Origin: an uncultured Pseudanabaenaceae cyanobacterium
Lineage (GTDB): Bacteria > Cyanobacteriota > Cyanobacteriia > PCC-9006 > JAAUQQ01
Assembly (NCBI GenBank): GCA_938017515.1
Contig: CALIJJ010000188.1
Span: 1-32,093 of the forward strand
DNA: 32,093 nucleotides
Direction of reading: 5' to 3'
Below are positions 25,559 to 32,093 of this stretch, in pieces (the stretch's first letter is position 1; the number at the start of each line of letters is the position of its first letter). The notes beneath the pieces are model-generated. The model worked only from the letters and a program-made list of their open reading frames with translations. It was not told the DNA's origin and did not search any database. The position numbers and the translations under genes were made by a program.

Positions 25559-26494
25559 ATGCAGCGTGCGGCCTCCAAACCGCTTCAACTGAAGCAGCTC
25601 CAGCAGCAGCAGTTGAGCGAGATTGGGGCCTACCTTCGTCAACAACGGGAGCAGCAGGGTCTATCGTTACCCGATGTTGCTCAGAAAACGTTGGTGCGTC
25701 GCTCGATTTTGGAAGATATAGAAACCGGCAACATGGAAGCGTTGCCAGAACCCGTCTATATTCAGGGTTTTGTTCGTCGCTATGCCATGGCGCTCAAGCT
25801 AGATGGAGCCCAAGTGGCTGAGGCCTTCCCTCTAGAATCAGCAGCGTCTCCTTCCCGTTCGTTCTGGCGGCAGCTCCCCAGTGCCCAACTCCGACCAGTA
25901 CATTTGTATACGGCCTATCTCCTTGTCATCGCCTCATCGGTTCAGGGACTGTCTTGGCTGATGAATCGCTCCTTGTTACAAGCAGCGGAGGTGACCCGTG
26001 CGGAGCAAGCGACCCAGGTGGAACAGGCTGTAGCCCAAGCTTCAGCAACAGCTGCAGGCATTGGCTCCGCCAAGGTTGGACCCGTGGGTCAGGCGTTTCC
26101 AGTCACGGGTGCTTCGCTAGCGGAAGGGGCAGCTGACCTCGCCAAACAATTGGCAAAGGGTGAGAATGCCAATGCAGCAAAGCCTTCGGATAAGCCTGTC
26201 CAGGTCAGTCTTACCCTCACCTCTCAGTCTTGGCTTCGGGTCATTGTTGATGGTAGCCAAGCCTATGAAGGTGTGCTTTCTGAAGGGGATCAGCGTACCT
26301 GGGAAGCCAATCAAGCCGTTGTCGTGCGTGCGGGTAATGCTGGCGGCGTCATGGTTAAGTTCAATGGCCAACCGCCGGAGCCCATGGGTAATCCAGGTGC
26401 TGTCGAGGAAGTCATTTATGAGCCAAAGCAGGTGGCCAGTCGCCCTAGTTCACCCACGTCAGCGCTACAGCTGAGCGTTCTTAGTCGCTTCTAG
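25559..26494 (+). CDS. RodZ-like HTH membrane protein
   Basis: A 311-residue protein with the RodZ layout: an N-terminal Cro/Xre-type helix-turn-helix (about 17-87; IGAYLRQQREQQGLSLPDVAQ, ILEDIETGN, YIQGFVRRYA), one membrane helix (115-134), an Ala-rich linker and a C-terminal beta domain of the DUF4115 type (from about 213; VSLTLTSQSWLRVIVDG, EGDQRTWEA). RodZ links MreB to the membrane in cell-shape control; the HTH binds MreB rather than DNA in studied cases. The start at ATG 25559 is chosen because AGAGG lies seven bases upstream; the open frame reaches back to 25460 with no family match. A long inverted repeat follows at 26534-26576. Confidence 0.85.
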   Translation: MQRAASKPLQLKQLQQQQLSEIGAYLRQQREQQGLSLPDVAQKTLVRRSILEDIETGNMEALPEPVYIQGFVRRYAMALKLDGAQVAEAFPLESAASPSRSFWRQLPSAQLRPVHLYTAYLLVIASSVQGLSWLMNRSLLQAAEVTRAEQATQVEQAVAQASATAAGIGSAKVGPVGQAFPVTGASLAEGAADLAKQLAKGENANAAKPSDKPVQVSLTLTSQSWLRVIVDGSQAYEGVLSEGDQRTWEANQAVVVRAGNAGGVMVKFNGQPPEPMGNPGAVEEVIYEPKQVASRPSSPTSALQLSVLSRF

Positions 26495-26511
26495 CAAATT
26501 CCACGTTTATC

Positions 26512-26541
26512 ACTTCAACAAGCTGCTTAACTTCAACAAGC
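26512..26541. repeat. 12-bp direct repeat on an 18-bp period after the RodZ-like gene
   Basis: ACTTCAACAAGC occurs at 26512-26523 and 26530-26541. The second copy overlaps the left arm of the following hairpin, so the stem may have arisen partly by duplication. Confidence 0.85.
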
Positions 26542-26576
26542 GCCTCAGTCAAACCGTTCGACTGAGGCGCTTGTTG
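26534..26576. terminator. Perfect 17-bp hairpin between rodZ-like gene and malQ
   Basis: CAACAAGCGCCTCAGTC (26534-26550) and GACTGAGGCGCTTGTTG (26560-26576) are perfect reverse complements around a 9-base loop. It lies 40 bases after the RodZ-like stop and 78 bases before the convergent malQ stop, the place for a shared terminator. Neither side has a long T run (TTGTTGTTTC on the plus side), so it may act as an mRNA 3' end or a weak two-way terminator. Confidence 0.7.
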
Positions 26577-26608
26577 TTTCGGAACCTTATGCGTTTCGGA
26601 ACCTTATG
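26576..26608. repeat. 16-bp perfect repeat on a 17-bp period
   Basis: GTTTCGGAACCTTATG is found at 26576-26591 and 26593-26608, separated by one base. It directly follows the hairpin in the spacer before the malQ stop. Confidence 0.95.
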
Positions 26609-26653
26609 ATTTGAACTCGACGTGAGACCCAAGGTGTTCAGGCACGATGGTCT

Positions 26654-28153
26654 TCAAGTCCGGCCGTACATCTCTGTGACCCAGCGAAAGCGATCGCTCA
26701 ATTCCGTGGTCAGCATCTCCGGACGATAGCGCCAGGCCCAGTTCCCCTCAGCCTTGCCGGGAAAATTCATCCGCGCCTCTTCGCCCAGTCCCATGACATC
26801 CTGCAACGGAAACATCGCCTGGTTTGCAGTGCTGCTGGAGGCCAAACGAATCAGATCCCAGTGGATCCCATCAGGGCTGATGCTGCCCAGATAATTGGCA
26901 ATATGTTGCTTGGCCCCATCATTGCGTTCGTTGAACCAGCCCACCGTGGTGTTGTTATCGTGGGTACCGGTGTAGACCATCCAGTTACGGCCCCAGTAGT
27001 TAAAGGGCAGATAGGGATTGCCGGGGCCAGAATCGAAGGCAAAGAGGAGGATTTTCATGCCGGGGAGATCAAAGCGATCGCGCAATTCCTCCACATCCGG
27101 CGTAATCGTCCCCAGATCTTCCGCCACAACAGGCAGGTCCCCCAAGTCCTCGCGAATCTTTTCAAACAGTTCATCGCCGGGAGCTTCGACCCATTCCCCA
27201 TTCATCGCCGTGTCCTCACCTTCGGGAACAGCCCAATAGGCCCGCAACCCTCGGAAATGGTCGATGCGAATAATATCGACGTAGTCCAATAGGGTACGAA
27301 AACGATTCACCCACCATTCAAATTTCGTTTTCTTGAGATAGTCCCAGTCATAAACCGGATTGCCCCAAAGTTGACCGGTTTCACTGAAGTAATCCGGCGG
27401 AACACCGGCCATCAGAGCAGGCTGGTATGTCTCGGGATTGAGGCAAAAGTTCTTGGGATTGGCCCAGACATCGGCGCTGTCGTGGGCAACATAGATGGGA
27501 ATATCGCCGATGATCTGAATACCACGCTCATTGGCATAGTTCTTCAGAGCAGACCACTGTTGAAAAAATTCAAACTGAAGGAATTTCTGAAATGCCACAG
27601 CATCCTGAAGTTTTTCCTCCCACATGCGCAGGGCACCGGGCTTGCGCTCGCGCAGCACAGACTCCCAGGCAGTCCAGTCTGCACCGCCTTTGTATTCCTT
27701 GATGGCCATGAACAGCGCATAGTCGTCGAGCCATGACGAGCGGGATTGGCAAAAGTCAGACAGGGCCTGCTGTTCTTCCTCATTCACCTGGACTTTGAAG
27801 CGCTCAAAGGCAATACGAAAAAGTCCCATTTTGAGGGGAGCAGCACGTTCAAAGTCGGCTTGGTCTGGCGAAAATTCTGGAACGGCTCGAAAGTCATCCT
27901 CCCGAAGGAGTCCCTGCTCAGCCAACTTGTCAGGACTAATAAGCAGAGGGTTCCCGGCCATGGCCGAATAGGCCAAGTAGGGAGAATTGCCATAGCCCGG
28001 CGTCCCCAAGGGCAGGGTCTGCCAGAGCGATTGACGACTCGCAGCGAGGAAATCAACAAATGCGTAGGCTGACCCGCCAAGATCTCCTAGGCCAAAACGA
28101 CTGGGAAAGGACGTGGGATGCAGCAAAACACCGCTGGAACGGGGGAAGGACAT
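26654..28153 (-). CDS. malQ: 4-alpha-glucanotransferase (amylomaltase)
   Basis: A 499-residue GH77 disproportionating enzyme that transfers maltooligosaccharide units between glucans, part of glycogen turnover in cyanobacteria. The three catalytic acids are in place: nucleophile D298 in IIRIDHFRG, acid/base E345 in VVAEDLG and D399 in GTHDNNT, positions close to those of the Thermus enzyme. Other family segments are SSGVLLHPTSFPSRFGLGDLG, GYGNSPYLAYSAMAGNP, GDIPIYVAHDSADVWANP and the ALMAGVPPDYFSETGQLWGN loop. Length is typical. It stands alone, convergent with the RodZ-like gene and divergent from the Nudix gene. Confidence 0.97.
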   Translation of the reverse strand: MSFPRSSGVLLHPTSFPSRFGLGDLGGSAYAFVDFLAASRQSLWQTLPLGTPGYGNSPYLAYSAMAGNPLLISPDKLAEQGLLREDDFRAVPEFSPDQADFERAAPLKMGLFRIAFERFKVQVNEEEQQALSDFCQSRSSWLDDYALFMAIKEYKGGADWTAWESVLRERKPGALRMWEEKLQDAVAFQKFLQFEFFQQWSALKNYANERGIQIIGDIPIYVAHDSADVWANPKNFCLNPETYQPALMAGVPPDYFSETGQLWGNPVYDWDYLKKTKFEWWVNRFRTLLDYVDIIRIDHFRGLRAYWAVPEGEDTAMNGEWVEAPGDELFEKIREDLGDLPVVAEDLGTITPDVEELRDRFDLPGMKILLFAFDSGPGNPYLPFNYWGRNWMVYTGTHDNNTTVGWFNERNDGAKQHIANYLGSISPDGIHWDLIRLASSSTANQAMFPLQDVMGLGEEARMNFPGKAEGNWAWRYRPEMLTTELSDRFRWVTEMYGRT

Positions 28154-28306
28154 AGGGCGAGTCTCAAAAAAAATCCGCTCGCGCTAGCCTAGCCCGAGCT
28201 TCTTCGCAAATCATACTGCTCTAGGTTGAGGTCGGGTTGTTCAGCATGTAAATCTTTGAAAGCGCGTCCACATTTCTTACAACCCCAACAGCGAAAATTA
28301 CTCTCC

Positions 28307-28735
28307 ATGACCTATCGCAATCCTGTTCCGACCGTTGACATCATTATTGAGCTGGCGGATCGACCGAATCGACCGATTATTTTGATTGAGCGGCTCTACG
28401 AGCCGTTGGGCTGGGCTATTCCAGGGGGATTTTTGGACTATGGCGAGACGGCGGAGACGGGGGCAATTCGGGAGGCGAAGGAGGAGATTGGCTTAGATAT
28501 CAAGTTGCTGGAGCAGTTTTATGTGTATTCGGACCCGAAGCGGGATGCGCGTAAGCATACGGTGAGTATTGTCTTTTTGGCAGAGGCGACGGGGAAGCCC
28601 CAGGCGGGGGATGATGCCAAGAATTTTTCGGTGTTTGAGCGAGCCAACTTGCCCACCAATCTCTGTTTCGACCACGATCGCATTTTGGCGGACTACTGCC
28701 GCTATCGCGAGACGGGAGAGCGACCTCAAATTTAG
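28307..28735 (+). CDS. Nudix hydrolase
   Basis: A 142-residue Nudix hydrolase. The Nudix box is perfect: G41-x5-E47-x7-R55-E56-x-x-E59-E60-x-G62-L63, which binds the metal ions that cut a nucleoside-diphosphate linkage. The substrate cannot be told; the small size and [11 protein letters not shown] opening resemble ADP-ribose pyrophosphatase-like or NUDT-type housecleaning enzymes. ATG 28307 is chosen over an in-frame start at 28226 whose extra 27 residues are Cys/Lys-rich and unlike the family. G-rich codon use in the middle of the gene (28380-28620, many GGG and GCG codons) differs a little from neighbours. Confidence 0.92.
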   Translation: MTYRNPVPTVDIIIELADRPNRPIILIERLYEPLGWAIPGGFLDYGETAETGAIREAKEEIGLDIKLLEQFYVYSDPKRDARKHTVSIVFLAEATGKPQAGDDAKNFSVFERANLPTNLCFDHDRILADYCRYRETGERPQI

Positions 28736-28864
28736 GCTCTCGCGTTTAGACACCGGGTGTTTGTCAATTGGTTGGGGGACAACCTGGAAGCTTCTGACAA
28801 AATACCCTGTGTCTGGCTGGGCGTGGGCGATCGCTACACTAAAACAAAGCGCTTGGTTTCCCCC

Positions 28865-29611
28865 ATGGTTTTGCTAGACCACTTCCGTCCTCCCCTCAGC
28901 ACCCGCCGCCATTGGCATGCGTTCCACAATGCCTGGGCGACGTACTTGGCTACGGATCTGAACCAGCGTTTGCCGGAGGGCTTTTTTGCAGAACCGAATG
29001 TCCAGTTCGGGATTGAAATTGACGTGGCTGCGTTTGATGAGACCGCATTTGACGAGAACAGAGATGCTGAGGCAGAGGGGCTAAAGTCTTGGCAGCCCCC
29101 TGCACCGAGCCAGACGATTGCGTTTGAGCCGAGTGATGCGGTGGTTGAAATTAATATTCTGGGCAGTAAGGCGGGTCCAACGCTGAATGCGGCGATCGAG
29201 CTGGTCAGCCCAGCCAATAAGGATCGACCCCAACAGCGGCAGGCATTTGTCTCAAAATGTGAGTCCTATCTGCGGCAGGGTATTGGCCTGGTTGTGGTCG
29301 ATGTGGTGACCACGCGGATGGCCAATTTGCACCGGGAGCTTCTGGAGAAGCTTGCTCCGGGGTCTTCAATTCCCCAGGATTTGGGCAAGCTGTATGCCGT
29401 GGCTTACCGTGCTGTTGGCTCAGAGCATTCGGCAGAAGCATTGCCATCTCCGGCGCTTCAGATTTGGTATGAAACGTTTGAGGTGGGCGAAGCGTTGCCG
29501 ACTTTGCCATTGTGGCTGAGGCAAGGGTTTTGTTTGCCGTTGGCGTTGCAGGAGACCTATGAAGAGACCTGTCGATCGCAGCGCATCATAAAACCTCTCT
29601 CACCGGAATGA
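28865..29611 (+). CDS. DUF4058 family protein
   Basis: A 248-residue protein of the DUF4058 type, common in cyanobacteria and planctomycetes and of unknown function. Family features are a short N-terminus leading to RRHWHAFHNAWATYLATDLNQRLPEGF, the acidic FGIEIDVAAFDE region, and the core AAIELVSPANK-(RQAFVSKCESYLRQGIGLVVVDV) stretch, which resembles the PD-(D/E)xK-like ILSPSNK pattern noted in DUF4058. ATG 28865 is chosen; the open frame reaches a GTG at 28757 with no family match. Its TGA stop overlaps the ATG of the next gene (ATGA at 29608-29611), so the two are very likely co-translated. Confidence 0.8.
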   Translation: MVLLDHFRPPLSTRRHWHAFHNAWATYLATDLNQRLPEGFFAEPNVQFGIEIDVAAFDETAFDENRDAEAEGLKSWQPPAPSQTIAFEPSDAVVEINILGSKAGPTLNAAIELVSPANKDRPQQRQAFVSKCESYLRQGIGLVVVDVVTTRMANLHRELLEKLAPGSSIPQDLGKLYAVAYRAVGSEHSAEALPSPALQIWYETFEVGEALPTLPLWLRQGFCLPLALQETYEETCRSQRIIKPLSPE

Positions 29612-32093
29612 ATCACGATTCAGAGCTTTTGTCTAAAGCGATCGCCCACCACTGCGCCCAAGCCTTCAGCCAAGCGTCAGCCAACACGGCCCATGGTCAA
29701 ATTCCCTCGGGATTGCTGTCAGCTCTGATTCGCCAGGGAATTTTGACATCTGAAGAGGGGTTGCAGCGTGTCGAATATGTTCAACATGCTCACCGAAGAA
29801 TCAACCGGCTGCTGGCGATTATTCCGTTGCTGTCGCCGGAGCAATTACCAAGAGCCGTAGCGATCGCTCGGGGTTTTCGCAATTCAAATCAACGAATGCT
29901 GGCACTGGGTGCTCTGCTGGAGCGGATGCCAGAGCTGTGGGATGAGTTTTGTCAGGCTAAGCCTGGAGCCGGTGAGCGACGTTTCTACAATCAGCTTTGG
30001 AGGTTGCCTGCTTACCTTCCCGATCGATTTGTGCCTCAGATGATGGCGTTGGTTGGTGAGTTTCACTGTTCCAACGAGAGGAATCGTCTCTGGCAGCAGC
30101 TCTTGCCTCGGGTGTCTGATCCCTCACTTTTGCAGGAATATCTGGCTCGGGTGCGTCAGGAGGAAGATGGAATAGCACGAACAAAGTTGTTAAGTGCGAT
30201 CGCCCAATCTCTTCCATCGGTTTGGCCTGAAGCCTTGGAATCTCTATCAACCATCCCAAGCGATTACCAAAAGTACTGGGTGATTTTTGAGATTGCTCCT
30301 GCCCTACCAGAAGCAGTGGCTGTGCAAGCTTGGGACGTGATACGGAGAACGATGGACGCAGAGCAGGAGAGGGTTAGGGCTTTGGTTCTGCTCATCCCCC
30401 AACTGTCGGAAGATTTTTTGCCTCAGGCTATTGCGATCGCCCAAACATTTTTAACACCCACACAAAGGGTTCAAGCCTTCATCGCGATCGCCCCCAGACA
30501 GCCAAAACTCTGGCCCAAAATTTGGAACATTATTGACCAGCTCGAATCTGAACATGACCTAAGCTGGTTACTGAGACTGATAGCCGATCTTTCTACAGAT
30601 TCACGGCTGCCTCGAATCCTGGATACTTTAGACAGAATTGAACATCCCTCGAATCGTTTCTCCGTCCTCTTTTGGCTTGCACAAAAGCACCCTGAACTGT
30701 GGCCTCAAGCGCTAACGGCACTGCATCAGTCAGAAAAGGAGGAATCCGAACGGAACGACGTGCTGGGTGAACTTGCTCGGGTGGTTCCGGATGCCATGCT
30801 GGCTAACGTGTTGAAAATGACTGAGATCCTGCAATTCGATTACGAGCAAGATGGAGTTATCAGTGTCTTGGCCCCTCGCTTACCCAAGCCATTGTTGCGA
30901 GAAGCTTTAGAGATAGTCCAAACCTTTCGGGATAAGTATGAGCGGGCGATCGCACTGGCTGGCCTTGCGAAATATCAGCCCGAACTCTGGTCGAAACTCT
31001 GGAGTTTCTGTGCCTCAATTGAGAAGGAATTCATTCGCTCTTCGATCCTGGCTAGGATTTTGCCTGATATTCCTGATGTTCAAGTGCCTCGGTGTGTGGA
31101 ACTCATCAAAACGCTGGAAGGCGAGTGTACGCAGCTACGATTTTTGTGTGCTCTGGCTCCGAAGCGACTTGAATATTTGGACGACACCATTCAAACAGTT
31201 CGCTCAGCATCTGGTGATCTCCATGCTGGACTTCTGTGCAAGCTGGCCCCCTACCGACCTGAGCTTTGGGACGAAGTCATCGAGCTGGCAAACACCATCA
31301 CTCAACCCGAGCCCAGAATCCATATCCTCAGCGAAGTGGCTCAATATCGGCCTGAGCTTTGGTCACAGATTGTGCAGACAATTCGGCTCATGGACCCAGC
31401 CGAGCAAACCAAATCGAGCCTATTGCGTTATGTAGCCTCTCGATTGCCCGAGGACTTGCTGCTAGAAGCGATCAAAATTGCGATGAGCATTTCTAATCCC
31501 CACATGCGGCTCGCAGCCGTTTGCCCGCTCGCTCATCGTGAACCTAAGTTTGCTGCAAAAACGATAGACAGCCTTCCTCTCCAAGCACTTCGAACCACAC
31601 AGAAAACATACGTGCTGCGATGGTTGACTCCAGTCTTACCCGAAGAGCAACTTGCAACAGCCTTCAGCTTCTATCAATCCATTGAACCCACCGAAATTTA
31701 TGAACGCTTCGATGCGCTCTGCCATTTATCTCAGCGTCAACCCGATTTGTGGCGCGAAGTATTGGCACTGGTTCGTCAGCAACTAGCCAGCCATTCCACT
31801 CACTCCGACAGCATGCTGGGTCGCTTGGCCGTAGATTTGCCAGCTCGATGGATTCCGACCCTTCGGGATTTGGTTGAATCGATTGAAGACCCCGTGCTCA
31901 AGGCCAGTGCTTCCGTCTCGCTTTTGTCGCGATTGGAGCTGACGGAGATTGGGATGGAAGAATTTGAACGGCTTATGGAAATTTTGGCAGGGGGCGATCG
32001 CAAAACCTACCTCAAGAGCCTCCCTCTCATGGCTCCTGCCATCCTGAAGCTTGGAGGAGAAAAGGCGCTAAATGCCATCAGCGATCGCCTAAA
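29608..32093 (+). CDS. Large alpha-solenoid (HEAT-like) repeat protein, incomplete at the window end
   Basis: An uninterrupted frame of 828 codons with no stop before the right edge, so the gene is partial at its 3' end. I cannot name it. The product is soluble, almost all helical, with short paired helices typical of HEAT-like solenoids. A motif P-x-L-W (or P-S-V-W) recurs with its Trp at residues 111, 206, 302, 365, 461, 554, 585 and 715; most gaps are multiples of about 31-32 residues (95, 96, 63, 96, 93, 31, 130), pointing to a repeat unit of that size with Trp kept in only some units. The ATG overlaps the DUF4058 stop. At least eight HIP1 octamers lie in it, many coding A-I-A, so the gene looks native. 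A role as a protein-binding scaffold is inference. Confidence 0.85.
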   Translation, partial: MNHDSELLSKAIAHHCAQAFSQASANTAHGQIPSGLLSALIRQGILTSEEGLQRVEYVQHAHRRINRLLAIIPLLSPEQLPRAVAIARGFRNSNQRMLALGALLERMPELWDEFCQAKPGAGERRFYNQLWRLPAYLPDRFVPQMMALVGEFHCSNERNRLWQQLLPRVSDPSLLQEYLARVRQEEDGIARTKLLSAIAQSLPSVWPEALESLSTIPSDYQKYWVIFEIAPALPEAVAVQAWDVIRRTMDAEQERVRALVLLIPQLSEDFLPQAIAIAQTFLTPTQRVQAFIAIAPRQPKLWPKIWNIIDQLESEHDLSWLLRLIADLSTDSRLPRILDTLDRIEHPSNRFSVLFWLAQKHPELWPQALTALHQSEKEESERNDVLGELARVVPDAMLANVLKMTEILQFDYEQDGVISVLAPRLPKPLLREALEIVQTFRDKYERAIALAGLAKYQPELWSKLWSFCASIEKEFIRSSILARILPDIPDVQVPRCVELIKTLEGECTQLRFLCALAPKRLEYLDDTIQTVRSASGDLHAGLLCKLAPYRPELWDEVIELANTITQPEPRIHILSEVAQYRPELWSQIVQTIRLMDPAEQTKSSLLRYVASRLPEDLLLEAIKIAMSISNPHMRLAAVCPLAHREPKFAAKTIDSLPLQALRTTQKTYVLRWLTPVLPEEQLATAFSFYQSIEPTEIYERFDALCHLSQRQPDLWREVLALVRQQLASHSTHSDSMLGRLAVDLPARWIPTLRDLVESIEDPVLKASASVSLLSRLELTEIGMEEFERLMEILAGGDRKTYLKSLPLMAPAILKLGGEKALNAISDRL

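Noticed and set aside
30938..31435. A 165-codon plus-strand frame inside the solenoid gene
   Set aside because: The solenoid frame is open throughout and carries the periodic motif; this is a shadow in another frame.

Overview
The window is cyanobacterial chromosome. HIP1 octamers (GCGATCGC) are scattered through almost every gene on both strands. The gene content is also typical of a phototroph: phylloquinone genes menD and menB, a BicA-type bicarbonate transporter, an NdhF/Cup CO2-uptake pair, the Rubisco assembly chaperone RbcX, and an SphR/SphS-like two-component pair. I see no insertion sequence, integrase, CRISPR array or plasmid/phage gene. Species cannot be told from this window.

Layout. 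1-4355: glyQ (GTG start at 312), a DUF4079 membrane protein and a ComEC/Rec2 DNA-uptake channel whose C-terminal metallo-beta-lactamase region has lost its metal ligands. 4484-4568: tRNA-Ser(CGA). 4618-9214: an extracellular polysaccharide block made of a GT4 glycosyltransferase, an initiating sugar transferase, gmd and fcl, so GDP-mannose would be turned into GDP-L-fucose beside the enzymes likely to build the glycan. fcl converges on a type I signal peptidase gene and the two stop codons overlap. 9922-14249: menD and menB, separated by a histone-H1-like Lys/Ala/Ser/Thr-rich gene whose tail is five exact 19-residue RPI repeats. 14388-20733: an inorganic-carbon block with bicA, cupB-type and ndhF4-type genes on the minus strand and rbcX on the plus strand. 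20788-21928: a small unknown ORF and a ureidoglycolate-lyase-family gene, both minus. 22045-24445: sphR-like and sphS-like. 24643-26494: an RsuA/RluB-type pseudouridine synthase and a RodZ-like HTH membrane protein. 26654-28153 (minus): malQ. 28307-28735: Nudix hydrolase. 28865-29611: DUF4058 protein. 29608 to the right edge: a very long gene, still open at the window end, encoding an alpha-solenoid with a recurring P-x-L-W motif on a 31-32 residue lattice.

How the genes work together. The central block would supply carbon to Rubisco: BicA imports bicarbonate, the NdhF4/CupB module of a specialised NDH-1 complex hydrates CO2 to bicarbonate, and RbcX helps assemble Rubisco. MenD and MenB make the naphthoquinone ring of phylloquinone for photosystem I. 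The left block makes fucose-containing surface polysaccharide. SphR/SphS would sense phosphate.

The least explained items are the open-ended solenoid gene overlapping the DUF4058 gene by ATGA, and the histone-like protein with its five-fold 19-residue repeat. Several intergenic spacers also carry short perfect or near-perfect tandem duplications of 7-18 bp.
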